This document shows, one piece after another, positions 12,501 to 25,491 of a DNA stretch of 64,000 bases. Each line of letters starts with the position of its first letter. Within the stretch, counting starts at the first letter, position 1. The translations under genes and the position numbers were made by a program. Source of the DNA: Cercis canadensis (taxonomy: Eukaryota > Streptophyta > Magnoliopsida > Fabales > Fabaceae); contig QAOA01005839.1 in assembly GCA_003255065.1 (NCBI GenBank), forward strand, positions 718,298-782,297, read 5' to 3'. The notes beneath the pieces are model-generated. The model had not been told where the DNA came from, ran no database searches, and saw only the letters and a program-made list of their open reading frames with translations.

Positions 12501-14781
12501 CCAAGATTAGCTATCAACAGAAGCTAGCATGAGTGACTAGACACCGGGTTGTTACCTTTTCTAGTCGCTTCTGATTATCACCTTCAGGCCCATATATTAG
12601 GCCAATAAAATTGTAACCAGGATATTCTTTGACCTGTAAAGATAATATTGCACATGGCATCATCAATAACTCGAGGCTTTATAGTATTCCAGGACTTCAG
12701 ATTTAGGTAAAATGAAGATATTTTATTTTCGACAGATCATTTAATATTAAATTAGAACTCCAAAGGGATGCAGAAGTTTATAAACTTTTGTTTCTGTCAA
12801 TAGAATTCTGCACTTAGGGGGGGGGGGGACACGGGAGAAATTCTGGAAATGAGCTAACTGTTTTAAGTCGGTTAATTAACACTCTTTGCATGCTTATGTC
12901 AAATACTGTGCAATTAGTACAAGTCAAATCCAACTCATTAACTATCCCAGTGACAGCTGGAAAACCAATTGATGCTAATCTATTTTCTAAAAAATTTATT
13001 CGCACCTAATCTATACTATTAATAAAGAGAACTCCCTCACAATTTTCCATCTTCTCCTTTTAGCCAAAAATTCCAATAAAATACCCATATGTATGAAAAT
13101 GTCGGTTGAATAAATTAATAACAATCGTAAGTATGAAGTTATAAATGTAATCAAAAAATTGAAAAAATTATACAATATAACTACACCCTACTTTCTCTCT
13201 CCCACTTTCTTATTTTTCTCATTCTTAACTCGACTATTCTATTAACCACTCATTATTTTTTTTAAGTTTTAAATCATTTTTTTTCTTGCACACATGTCTA
13301 GTTTGTGCCTCACTTCTAGTAACACTTAAAATAATAGAATAAAGCCCACGAAACCAGAGCCTCACCCTTAATGATGATATGAATTTTGCAATTCACAAAA
13401 ATACAGAAAATATCATTATTCATCAATTACATGAAAGAAAATTCTTGAAAGCATATTAGGTGCATAAAAAATGGTAATAAACTCTAAATCCAGAAAATGC
13501 TTCTTAATTTTCCATCATAAGTATAACAACATTATCTAAATAGCAAGGATTAGGAGTGAGAGAATTTTGGAATCAATACTTACAGGCAGAGGAACGCTGG
13601 CCTCTTTCAACAAAGGTTTAAAACCAGGTGGAGGCTTGTAACTTGGATCTAATTTTAGTATTTCGCCTGAATATCATTTAACATTATAACGGAATGAGCA
13701 ATATATAAGAGTTAACGTGGAGGATAGAAAAGAGGAAAGATACACTTCAAAGGAAAACAAACCTATTGCTTCCCGCTTTTCAAGTTCGAGACTTTCCGAC
13801 TTCTTAAATCCACAAAATAAACATCAGTAATCTATCTAAGAAGTAAACAGAGAGCAACTAAAAAATACGAGTAATGAAGAAACTAGTGTCAATAGCTGTT
13901 AACCTCGATGTCAATTTGAGGATTGGAGCAGCTTGGATCTGAATTTTCATCCACTAATGGTAAGTCTTGAGTGTTTCCAGTGCTCAATTTTCCTGATTTC
14001 AACTGCTGTGTAATTTGATCCACTCTAATCTACAAAAAGTGTACACCAAATGAGACAGCAGTATCACTTATTGACCCCTTGAGAAAAGAACATCTATGAA
14101 AATTAGTCACACAAATGCTCATAAGTTAGCACCCAATTTATAAGGTAATTTTAACAGATTCCAGCTAAGCATTGACACATTCCATCATCAAAATGTGGCA
14201 ATGGATGCTTCTTAATTAATATTAATCCCTTGCTTCATATTTAAATAAAACATTTACCATATATTTCACAACATGCAAACTAACTGAAAACAGACGAGGA
14301 AGATAGATAGTAACACTTTACTGTTTAAATCAAAACTAAATGATGATAAAAACAAAGCCTTATAATGGAATATCTTCAAGGAAATGATTATAGAATGGAA
14401 ATAAGAAACAACAGAATATATATTACACTAGAAGGGATGATAATGGAATATTATTTGGAAGGTTTCCAAGAACACCTGTAAAGCTAAAGCTCTTCCCCTT
14501 CTGACAGCTGCATCCTGCGACAGATCAGGTCCCCATTTTGTTTTCCTCTGCATTTGCTTGGAGTTGCTTTCAGTAGTAGCTCCACCAACCCCATCTTTTT
14601 TAGCCCCTCGAAAGATGGGAACCAATGAACCTGATAATTTGTTTTTAGGGATAACAAATCCAGACTTGGTGGCAAAGATAGAGAGCTTTTGGCCACTATT
14701 AGATGCTGGTGATGTCGCGACCCCAGATATCTTGTTGCTCTGAGGCTCAACAGCAGATGTTGAATCAGTCTTTGCGCTCAT
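9518..14781 (-). CDS. SF1/branchpoint-binding-like KH-domain RNA-binding protein
   Basis: Predicted nuclear RNA-binding protein related to splicing factor 1. Eight coding exons on the minus strand: 14781-14476, 14029-13904, 13799-13763, 13666-13584, 12633-12556, 12423-12370, 11439-11311 and 11146-9518, all with GT-AG introns and consistent phase, giving 813 residues. An SF1-type helix-hairpin region ([20 protein letters not shown], then [13 protein letters not shown]) lies at about residues 83-120. It is followed by [17 protein letters not shown] and a KH domain across four exons ([20 protein letters not shown], then [12 protein letters not shown], then [20 protein letters not shown]). The last exon encodes about 540 residues rich in Pro, Ser, Gln and Gly, low complexity, as in SF1 tails. 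I see no zinc knuckle or RRM, so it is SF1-like rather than canonical plant SF1. A leader intron probably separates the first coding exon from a 5' UTR exon near 17672-17760. Confidence 0.85.
13010..13319 (+). mobile_element. Non-autonomous Helitron in an intron
   Basis: This 310-bp element begins TCTATACTATTAATAAAG and ends CACTTCTAG. A hairpin (GCACA ... TGTGC, about 13288-13308) lies a few bases before the terminal CTAG. It sits between A (13009) and T (13320), with no target duplication. These are the four structural hallmarks of plant Helitrons (5' TC, 3' CTRR, subterminal hairpin, A/T insertion site). It lies in the intron between the fourth and fifth coding exons of the SF1-like gene, antisense to that gene. 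Confidence 0.75.
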
Positions 14782-14850
14782 TCTGTTCTCCAAGCACTTT
14801 GCAGAGAGGATGCAAACATCCAAAAGATCAGTGGAAAAACCAAAACCTAT

Positions 14851-17196
14851 CTGCACACAATTCCATTTTATTTGTGATTTAGATTGATGGAAAAAACTAA
14901 TCCCTAAACACAAATTGTATATCTGCAAATGATTCCAAATGAAGGACTTGACCTTGGAGGAAACTTTAGACTTCCAAAGGGGTTTATTTAGGAAGACTTT
15001 AGTTTATTTGAGGGATGAGTATGAAATTAGAATCAGGACTTAAAAGAGTACACACCAAAGGAATCAAGAGTCCAAATACTCTTTTCTGAGTTGGAAGACA
15101 AATGAATAGAATCAAGCAAGAGCAAAAACGATATCATCTTACAAGATTCCCTATCATTGAGATTAAAAAGAAAAATGGAAATTTTCAAGAGGCAGTGAAA
15201 AGAAAATAAGATAGGTGAGAAGAAAGGCCTCTAAAAAGAGAACATTGCCCCTGAAGAGAAAAAAGACACAAGTAACTTGTTTCAACTTTTTGGACATACA
15301 ACTAACCCAGATGGTCCCTTTTATTTCCTCCCACATCAGACAAAATAAAGTCTCTCGTAAGTTAATCAATCTTCTTAGCAACCTCAACAGGGATCTGAAA
15401 AATTGAAAGATAATAAAGAGAGCTGCAGCAAAAGCAAGCCTAGACCTAGATAAGTGTCATACAACTGCCTTGAGGAAAGAATACAGCTTTCCAATTGTCC
15501 ACAGGGTAGAAATTATTTTGAACCACAGGGTCATGGAAAGAAGCAACCTGAGGGTTACCACATAAGGGAACTCCCAAATAGGTCAGAGACCAATTTACCC
15601 ACACTCGCTGGAGTATAAGGGTATCAGGGTGATAGTTTTATGAATAGAAACTAGCTGAAAGATTGAGTTCTATTATTGGCATCTATGGTTCGAACAGAAT
15701 GATTGAATTTCCAGAAAAAAAATAGACATTGATAGTTTCAATGGCCTCTCTTTGGTATTCAGGACATGGTTTCTTTCAAGGAGTTTTCTTCGTAGACATG
15801 CAGAGGGATTGGGGAGCTTAATGCCTTTGTATTTGTCATCCCTTTTTTTTTATTGTTCTGGAAGAAGGATTTCTTATCCTCAATTAGTTTGTACTCCTTT
15901 CAATATAATAATAGGGCTTCTTCAATCTAACAAGATTAACACCATCATACTCTATATGAAGAGATAAATTACGTAAACCACCAAGAACTGAAGGACTTTA
16001 CAACTTTGGAAATATACGTTAATAATAAGGAGGGCATGGCTTGGAAGAGAATTAACTCAATGTCCAAAGTAAGTTCTTTGATGTGTAACGAAGGCATAAA
16101 CCACTTATGAATCCAGATTCCATGACAATTGTCCTTCTCAACGTCTGTGTGATTGATAAGCAATACAAGCGTATGTAAAAGAATAAAAGGGGTCATATTT
16201 AATGGATTTCTAATTATCAAATAAAAATAAATTAATAATGAAGTTTAAAGCAGCTCAAATCCAATCCAAAAGGCATCTCAAATCCAAGAAAAAGATGAAG
16301 AGAAAAGAAAAGGTAAGTACAACCACAGAAATAACAAGGTCCAACTGTGCCAAAATACTCTTTAGTTCTTCCAGAAAACCACTCAAAGTTTTCAACGATA
16401 CAATGACCTCTATAAGCCATCCATGCAAAACTCAGAACTGCCCTCCAAAACACCAAACTGTATACTAATTCAATTCTCCAACAAGTTAAGCCATCAAATA
16501 CGTATCATGACATCATACAGGAGAGGCAGAAAAGAGAAAAACCCAACTCCACAAGCTTCTAGTAACACACTACTGAAGTTAAAGAGCCAATGTCCATCAG
16601 GTGGCATCAACTAACAATAAAAAATCTAACTATTCCTCATGCCATCAAAAGATAACATACAAAAGTTATTTGTATTAAAAAAATAATGAAAAGAAAAATA
16701 AAAAATAGCAAAGTCTACCTTTTTGTAAGACTCGATGATGCGAAATAAGCCAAGGTAATCAATTGGCCCCATAAATACAACTTCAAATAGAAGCTCCTAA
16801 TTGTGAAGTTCACATTCTTATTCAATCTCCAGAAGATAATATTGCTCTCCATCCCCAATACTATGAACGTTATATAAAAGATGAAAGAAGACATCCTTAA
16901 AATCAACCACCTAGCTCGCAATGGACAAACGAACAGGATGTTCCAATGACAAGCTTTCTCCTTGATCATTCCATACAACAAGCCATATTAGGCTGTTTGC
17001 CTTTAGCAAGCAGACTAAGATCAGAGAACAAGACTTCCAATAAAAAAGTTTCTGCCAAGGTTACCAAGATTGAGATTTTAATGGGTTTTGTTGAGGATCC
17101 ACAAAATTAAATCATAATACAATAGCACTTTCAATGTGCTAATACAAAATCATACAGGGAGTTCTTAAATTAGTATAAATTACAAATATTAAACAA

Positions 17197-17261
<65 letters not shown>

Positions 17262-17671
17262 AAAGTTTTAAAGCTAGTGATGCTTGATATGAATTCAACT
17301 TCACACAAGTGAAAATAAGTTCACAGTATCTAAAAAGAAAAAGGTTGCAATAGAGCAAAGGAAAAATCATGAACCAGAGGAAAATGACAAAAATAACATT
17401 GAGAACACACCAGGGCAGAACAGAGCCTGTAAAATTAACTAATAGAAAATAAAAATCAAATCAAATGCCGAGTACTAAAATAACATATAATTGTATAAAT
17501 TGAATAGCAGTTCAGAGATAAATAATTGAGCAAAACCAGAAGAATAACAATAGGAATTGAAAAACAAGGTAAACTAGTAACTACTGGTGATAAAAAGAAG
17601 CAATCAGAACTGATTCTGAAAGAGAATAAAAAGAAAGTTAAGAAATTTTTAAGAACTAAGAGAGAACCAAC
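14851..17671 (-). other. Probable 5' UTR intron of the SF1-like gene
   Basis: An acceptor (TGTGCAG at 14851-14857, minus strand) lies 69 bases before the start codon. A donor (AACAG|GTTGG at 17672/17671) lies just inside a GC-richer leader stretch. The 2.8 kb between them has no host coding exon that I recognise. It contains a pure 55-base A tract (17203-17257) and a weak LINE-like relic near 16715-16981. A leader intron is inferred; no transcript evidence is available here. Confidence 0.5.
16715..16981 (-). mobile_element. Possible LINE reverse-transcriptase tail relic
   Basis: An 88-residue minus-strand frame contains FWRLNKNVNFTIRSFYLKLY, similar in style to the region just after the reverse transcriptase in plant LINEs (W-x-L-x-x-x-G-x-F-T-V-x-S-F-Y). 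No reverse transcriptase motifs or ends were seen. It lies within the leader intron. This is a weak call based on a short motif-level resemblance. Confidence 0.3.
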
Positions 17672-17691
17672 CTGTTTAAGCAGAAAAGAGA

Positions 17692-18761
17692 GGAGAGGTG
17701 GACCCCGGTAGTGGCGGAAGTGACTTCTCTGGTGGCGTCACCGTCTCAGTCTCCGTCGATCGTCGATATATTGCTGTCTGATTGCACACAAAGATAGTTT
17801 TGTGATGTTTTCTTCCTGCTCAGTATGCGTGCGATGAAAAGAAGAAAAATAAACGGTAAAGAGAAAACGAAAATGAAAAATGGAATAGGTTCTGGAAGGA
17901 AACCTAAAAATATTGCAAACGAAAAGTTTATGTGAATTTAGAATGGTAATTTTGGTGAATGCAATAAAACTCAAATGTTGCTATGTAAAAAGTGTAAAAA
18001 GAATAGGGTAGGCACCAATAATTCAGTGGTGAGGAGTTGTTTTTTTCTTCTTCTTCTTTTTTCACTAGGGATAGGAGTGCCAGCATTTTATATTAGAGGG
18101 ATTCAAAGGAGAGTAAAAAGGTAAAAGATAGCCTTAAAACTAAAAGTGACTCAAATGAACCAAGTCTCGTCCTCCAAAAGTGAACAGTTTAAGTTGTTTA
18201 CACTTTTAAAATGTCATAGATTCAAANGGAGAGGTGGACCCCGGTAGTGGCGGAAGTGACTTCTCTGGTGGCGTCACCGTCTCAGTCTCCGTCGATCGTC
18301 GATATATTGCTGTCTGATTGCACACAAAGATAGTTTTGTGATGTTTTCTTCCTGCTCAGTATGCGTGCGATGAAAAGAAGAAAAATAAACGGTAAAGAGA
18401 AAACGAAAATGAAAAATGGAATAGATTCTGGAAGGAAACCTAAAAATATTGCAAACGAAAAGTTTATGTGAATTTAGAATGGTAATTTTGGTGAATGCAA
18501 TAAAACTCAAACGTTGCTATGTAAAAAGTGTAAAAAGAATAGGGTAGGCACCAATAATTCAGTGGTGAGGAGTTGTTTTTTTCTTCTTCTTTTTTTTCAC
18601 TAGGGATAGGAGTGCCAGCATTTTATATTAGAGGGATTCAAAGGAGAGTAAAAAGGTAAAAGATAGTCTTAAAACTAAAAGTGACTCAAATGAACCAAGT
18701 CTCGTCCTCCAAAAGTGAACAGTTTAAGTTGTTTACACTTTTAAAATGTCATAGGTTCAAA
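17692..18761. repeat. 535-bp tandem copy around an N (probable assembly overlap)
   Basis: Bases 17692-18226 are repeated at 18228-18761 with the single N at 18227 between them. I see only a few differences (one indel in a T/CTT run and a handful of substitutions). The right copy starts in mid-exon without the intron donor found left of the first copy, as expected if two contig ends overlap but were not merged. The unit contains the probable 5' UTR exon and promoter of the SF1-like gene. The 78-residue minus-strand frames in each copy (17738-17974, 18274-18510) have no recognisable product. Confidence 0.85.
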
Positions 18762-21616
18762 CATTTTTAGTTTTTATCAGGGTCCTCTAACCAAAAAAAA
18801 GAGTTAAATTACTATTTTAGTTTTTGAAAAATATTTGACTTTTCAATTTTTTTACCTTACAATTTTTTTTTAGAGAATTGCTATTTTTACATCCACTATT
18901 ATTAATGTCACACTTGATTTATTAAAAAATTATTATATAGACAAAATTATCTCTACTCTAATAAACAATGATATCATTTATTTACATAATCTTACCTTAT
19001 ACCTTATTCAATATGTAAAACTTTCCATTAAATGAAAGTAATTTAATTTATATCATATATAGACATTAAATAAAATGTGATATTAACCAAATAAGACATG
19101 ATAATAACAGCTCCTTTTTTTATTGGTTTCTTAGAAAGATTTTAATGTTTTAATTGGGTTCAAAGATTGATGATTCCATTAAATTATTAACAATAGATGT
19201 TAATATATCAAATGTCAAGTTGTCACTTGCCACATCATGCCATGTGGCAATAATTTCAAAGAATCTTTGGACCCAAGGGAAAAAAGTTCCAAGACAATCC
19301 TAAAAGTTGAATATTCTATAAATGTAATAAATTATAGAGAGAATTATTTTAAAGTTCTAAAATTTAGAGTAAAAGATATAGTATAAAAAGGATAAATTTT
19401 TTAAGTAGGTGCATGTCACACTATAAAAAATTATTAAAATACTTATCAATGATATGTTGTTATTATGTTTATATATGTGGTTATCAAGTTTTTATTTTTT
19501 ATTTTGGTCAATAAAAGTTTAGGGTGAAAGAAAACTATTGCATTCTAAGACTTACATATCACTTACTAAGAGGAGACTGCTAGCAACGAGAATTGAACCT
19601 AAACCTTACAAACGAATTGTTTCGATACTTACTAGCAGAACCAACTTTTGTTAGCACAAGTTACCATGTTCAAATATAAATAGAATAATCATATATATAA
19701 ACATAATAATTATATAACATCAAGAGGTTTGGTCATTTTAAACGATGTAGTAGATACATCATGCTTTTGCACCTTTTGATTTTTTATTTTTTTTTTAGGT
19801 TCAGGGAACCTTAAAAATGGGGAATAAACTCTAAATTATAACATTATTGCACTCTGCCCTCCAATTGGGTATACTTGAGTGATTATTCAATATACCTTAG
19901 TCTTGATGTACTACATAGGAATACCAATGTGGTCTACCAAACAAATAAAACACATGCAGTTTCCATTTACCATTTTGATTACATATGCTCCATTGATAAA
20001 ACGAATGTTGACATAGATATCCACTACTTAACTTGCAAAATCAGTAAATAGAACACATTAGACTTTATTTGGTTTGATTAGTATACAAATTGGGTTTAAG
20101 ACAAATGTAACTTTAGTTGAATATATGTATTTCACAAAGGACTCTGGTCACTTTTACAATTTACTTCTAAAGCAGACAAAACTTGAGATTTGTATCCCCT
20201 TCTATTGTATTGCGCAAATGTTTACTTATCATGACCTCATTAACCACGTAATAAAAGAAATATAGTTGATGTAGTTCTCACAACTCTCAGCAAATACCTC
20301 CAATGCGAGGCTCAACCATATAGAAACAATCAATAATGTCTTCAAATATTCCTAGTTGTTTCACTGTTAATCAGCATAAATTACATGTATAAGGCTAAGA
20401 TTAACCAAACTATGAGAAGATTAGTGCAATAACATTTTGGCATTCAACAGCAACAATGATGCAAGGCTAAGAACCATATCTCATCGCTCTACTTCTGAGC
20501 AACTCTTTCACTCACACACATTATTTCTAGGCAGTTCCTTCTAGACTCTCAGCACTTGAAGGGGATTTTGAAATATCACAAAGAAATCATCGTCTAGTTG
20601 GAAGTCAATCTGGTAAAACCAAATACTTATGCATAAATTCATTAAATTAAAGTTTAAGAAATCTAAAATTGAGATTTAACAGAGTCAAACTAAAATCTTA
20701 AACTCAAGATTAGCATGTTAAGAAATAAAGGAGTCTTGCCAGAGTTGCTCATGAATAGTATACTAAACAATACACAAGTTATATATATGCACATATGCAA
20801 ATAAAATTATAATCTGCAGATCCAAGACCTTGAATAAATCATGGCATCTGTTAGTACATGCCGTACATGCCTAACCCAGACTCTATCTTTCCAGTTATCA
20901 CAACTAACATTTTGTTGCCTAAAGTTTAAAATTAACAATTTCTAACAGATAGAAATTACAGAAGGAACGTGAACTCAAACTTCCAATAAGCACCATACTC
21001 ATTCGAGAAGTTTTTTTTTTATAAAGAAATTGTGGTCAAAGAAAAGAGAGGAGGAAGAACAGCAAGGTGTGTTCTTTATGCTTCACCATTTTAGTCCCCA
21101 CCTCCTATCTTTCAAGGCAGAGTTTTAACTTCTGTAGTTAGATCTCTGTCTGTGTCCTTGAGAAAATAAGCAGAGCAGTCAAATAAAGAAACATAAGAAG
21201 GGGAAGAAAAGCAAGAACACGTTCTTCGCTTCCAATGCTTCACCACTTCACTCTTTACCTCCTAAGCAAGACCATGTTCTTAAACAATTTACTCCGCCCC
21301 TTTCTTTCTAAGCAGACATTTGACTTCTAAAGTAACATCACACCCTCTCCACATAAGGATGTTTGGGCAAAAAACAAAACACCTAGTTCCAACTGAAGTC
21401 CAAAACAAATCCAATATGCAAGTTGCAACACGGAGCTAATTTGAAACAATTTCAATTACAAAACAGCTGTTAAAAAGAAATTATTTTTTTGTTGAGTTTT
21501 CTAGAAACATCTCTATTTTACATAGTTATCTGTTTATGGACTTAAAAAACACCAAGAAAAGAAACAAAATTTCACACTATTAGTAACAAAGTACATCTAC
21601 AAGAAGTCAATCTAAT
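18762..21616. other. Intergenic, promoter side of SF1-like gene to 3' side of DHDPS
   Basis: AT-rich sequence with short dispersed-repeat-like patches and no frame longer than about 60 codons worth calling. The last several hundred bases before 21617 are probably the 3' flank of DHDPS. I see no RNA gene or complete transposon here. Confidence 0.4.
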
Positions 21617-23417
21617 TTAATATCGACCAACTAAGACGAAGTCGTCGTCATCAAGAACCTCAACATTTTTTTCTCCAACAAAATGCTCTCGGCCAATTTC
21701 CTTCACCAAATTGACAAATTCTATCCTCTTCGGCAGAGGGAGAGGTACATATGGTAGCCTGAAAACTGGCCTAATAACCCCAAGTTGAGCAAGGGCTGTG
21801 TTTAAACCAATGGGGTTTGGTTCATAGAAAAGCCAGTCCATCAAAGGAATAAGCTTTGCATTCAATGTAGGGTTCTTGCCCCCAAACATGAGTTCTTGCA
21901 TTAAACCAGGAACCAAATTGCTAGTGACAGATATCACTCCAGTAGCCTCATAACCCCATCTAGCATCATGGCACTGATCATCGTTACCACTCCACACAAC
22001 AATTCCATTACTTGTATACTGTTTGATACGATCATTTCCCATACACTCCTTAACACCCGCCAAGTTAGCACTTCGAGCCAAGGTTAGAATTACACGTGGA
22101 GGAATATCTTGACCTGTTCGTGAAGGCACATTATATATGATAGTAGGTCCCATGGAAAGGACACAATCAAAGTGAGAAATTAAACCATCCAACGAGGTTT
22201 TGCCATAGTAAGGGTTTATATGAAGAGCAGCATGCATTCCGACAGCAAAACCCTGCTCAGTGGCATGAATTGCTTCCCTAGTGGAATTGCTTCCAGTGTT
22301 TCCAATAACCTTAACTTTTCCACCAAAACAGTTCACGGTGTGCCCAATAAGCATTATGTGTTCATCCCAACTCATTAACTGGCCTTCACCAGTTGTACCA
22401 CCAACAACAATACCATCAGCACCATTTACAATTTGCATATTCACCAAGTCATCATATGCTTCAAGATCAAATCGGCCATCAGGTAGGTATGGAGTTTTGA
22501 TGGCTGTTATCAATCTAAGACGCGTTATGTCATCTGCTGATGTCCTGTAAACACATGTAACACATTACATCCCCTGTTCATGTCCTAAAGGTATGGAGAT
22601 TTTATGGCATTTTACGATGTTTGCAAACAGAATTTAAAATTGTTTGACAAGGAAAATTTGTTAAACATAATAGTCCACCCGCAGATACACCTACATATTT
22701 TTTGCTTCAAAATGCAATTGTTTTTTATTATATATCAATGTAACACTACTTCACATATCTAGGATACAGAGGAAGCCACTAATGCCTCATATACCTGAAC
22801 ATAATCTTAATGATAATGATCAACTAACAACATATACAGTTTAAGTTCAAATTATAGATTAGGGAGAGAATCCTCTTTAAAGCTCTAGATACTTATGAAA
22901 CAAACTAGATTAGATCATCACTTTATACAACTCCTCCAGAAATTCTACCCACAGCAGAGATAACACCTTCATATCTAATCCACACATTACATACACAAAT
23001 ATATTATGCACAATGTCATATTAGAAATGAAAACAAAAAAGAAAATACAGAATTTAATGGGGGAACGAATCAGTTTGGAAGAATATATTCAATAACCTAC
23101 CTATTTTTCACCTCGAAGCTGCGCATTGGGAGGTGGAAATCGGGTATAACAGCTGCTTGTGGAGGCTTCCAGTTTGAGTTCCTGGTACATGCAAAAAAAC
23201 ATGAACAGGGGCACTGATAGAGCCATAAAAAGAAGTATGCTTTGGCTAACTACAAGCTCAAAAAGAATAATAAAATATCAGGTAATAAAATAAATAAGAG
23301 AAAAATTAATTAAGAAAGAGCAAGTTTTAACCTTTTGTTGGTGTCGCTGACATTGGAACTGCAAAGAGGGAAAGAGGAAACTCTCGAGCACACGCTATAG
23401 CTCTTTAACATTGCCAT
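21617..23417 (-). CDS. DHDPS: 4-hydroxy-tetrahydrodipicolinate synthase (DHDPS), plastid
   Basis: Catalyses condensation of pyruvate with aspartate semialdehyde (EC 4.3.3.7), the first committed and lysine-inhibited step of the plastid lysine pathway. Three exons on the minus strand: 23417-23332, 23181-23101 and 22544-21617, with phases joining correctly to give 364 residues. Residues 1 to about 55 are Ser/Lys-rich and lack acidic clusters early on, like a chloroplast transit peptide. The TIM-barrel follows: GGTTGEG at about 104-110, the catalytic-triad region [16 protein letters not shown] with Tyr about 193, and the Schiff-base lysine in LAGVKEC at about 221. SNSTREA and MSWDEH carry the Asn and Trp positions linked to lysine feedback in plant enzymes, so normal lysine inhibition is expected. 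Length and three-exon layout fit the plant family. Confidence 0.95.
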
Positions 23418-25491
23418 CACTCACTCAACAGAGTTCCGCACAAGGCACAACCAACTATGAGGGAGAGGGAGAGGAAGAGGAAGAGGGAGGCTGAGAGACG
23501 AGAGTTAAGGGGTAAGGAGAAAAGGCTGGAGAGTGGAGACTAGGCCTAGGGCACGCGGGGAAGTGGCTGGGTCAGTGAATTATTCTCTGGACTTTCGGAT
23601 AAGTACACTGTATTTGAATTTTCAAAGCTCAATTTGGAATAATTTTCTTTTCCCCAAAATTTGTAATGTAGTTAAAAAATTTCAGCCAATGAGTCAATCA
23701 TCTTTGACTCTAGCCTCATCTCCTTTTTTTTTTTTTTTTTATAATCAAGTAACCAAGGTTTACTTAACATTTGGATAGACTCAAACTTATTAAACTTGTG
23801 ACGATTCATCTCTGTTTTAAGGGTCTTGTTATTANTATTATTAAAATATCTATAATTATAGTTTTGTATGAGAACACTTGAAGACCCTTATTTTATCAAT
23901 AAAAGACTTTGAACACAATACATTTTTCTTATGATGAGAGCCTTATGACCAACTAATTTACAGCTCAATTAACTAGTCACATATCCTTTGATTACTTGAT
24001 GTCAAGAGTTTTATTTTTATCATGTATTTATATTTTCTTTCTCAACGCATTGTGTTACTAATTTTTTATTTTGTTTACTAAAGGCCGCGTAATAAAGATT
24101 GAACATATGGTTTCTCATAATTTCATTTTATAAAATACCTAATACTCAACTATTGAGAGAATCTCATATAAATAAAAAATTGTTATGCTACTACCATTCT
24201 AAAGTAGGAGATAACACTACTACCCATCAAAACTTAATTTGTTATAATTTTTAAATTGATTTTGAAGCTCTGGTCGATAAGAGCAACCTAATGGGATACA
24301 AAATAATTAAACACTAGTAAAATGACATAAATTGAAAGATATAAAATAAAGTTGAATAACACTTTTCTTTATGACCTAATTTATGTATCTTAGCTATGTT
24401 TCACTGTTGTGACTCACATGGAATCAGTTAGATTTTGTAAGAACTTTGTAATAAACCTTAAAACAAAGATTATTTAAGTCCAAATAAAAAGTTTTGAGGG
24501 AGTTATGTGGTTATTTTATTTATTTTTTAAAATGATAACCACATAACATCGAAATGTATTTTTCATATTTCACACAATATGAAAAGAACCAAATTTAAAG
24601 TCTCTATATTTAGAACCAAATCTTTTCATCAAATTTGTTTAGAACCAAACCATAATTTTCTCTTTTCTTTTTATTTTTTTATTTTTTTTTCCTATCATTG
24701 ACTTTTTCTATGTAATAGCCACAAATGGTAGAATTAGGTTTACTGCAAGAACTCGTTTTTAGAGACGAACCAACCAGAGCCATAAACGAACTTTTTTTTT
24801 TATGGTGGTTTAATTCTTCTTGCGGAATTCTACTAAAGCTGTGTGATGGGGCGAATTCGTTTTATGAACCCAGGAACTGACATAACATACTCAAATAAAC
24901 ACTCAGTTGTGACATATGTATATTTTCTTCACAGTTGTGGACTTGCAGGGTAAGAACAGAGGAGGCTATAACTCCTTGAAACCTCATTGACAATGTTAAG
25001 TAAAAGTAGGAAGTTACATAGACAAAATATGTGTTGCTTGTGATAGAAAAAGCGATACCATTTGGGGACACTGTATCTGCCTTTCTCATGGCGGCCTCTA
25101 TCAAGCACACCTAAAATTCACTGGACATGTCATCTGTTGCAAAAAGCCATAATTATTGCATGGCTTTTCATATATACTTGACATGTTCTAATACTGGGAT
25201 ACCAAGGCATATATAGACAAGCTACGATCAAATACATTGCAAAATTGGCTAGTTTTATTAATCCAGATAAGAATGTACTGATCATATACATGCATACCTC
25301 AATATGAATCTTCAGATCTTACTTCAAATATACATCTCACCTATTTATTAAATTGCTGCTCCAAATTAGGTGTTAGCATAAACAAATGTTCAAATTCGGC
25401 TTGGACTACTACCTTCTTTTCTCCTTGGCTGTTGGTTCTAGTTTTGAAAGTCTATTCCTTAGTCATACATAGAGGAGATACCAAGATAGGT
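23418..25491. other. Intergenic between DHDPS and the cyclophilin
   Basis: The first 150 bases are GC-richer and purine-biased (ggaagaggaagaggg), probably the DHDPS 5' UTR and promoter. The remainder is AT-rich with an N at 23835 in an ATT run. A minus-strand frame at 24862-25110 shows no recognisable domain. The 25140-25491 part is probably the 3' UTR of the cyclophilin gene. Confidence 0.4.

Noticed and set aside
17203-17257. 55-base A tract as the tail of a recent retrocopy
   Set aside because: No gene-derived or retroelement sequence with a matching target duplication was found next to it.
17738-18510. Two 78-residue minus-strand frames, nearly identical
   Set aside because: They lie in the probable promoter and 5' UTR region of the SF1-like gene and are repeated only because of the probable assembly overlap at 18227.
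24862-25110. 82-residue minus-strand frame
   Set aside because: No recognisable domain, no splice-supported extension, and it lies in the 3' flank of the cyclophilin gene.
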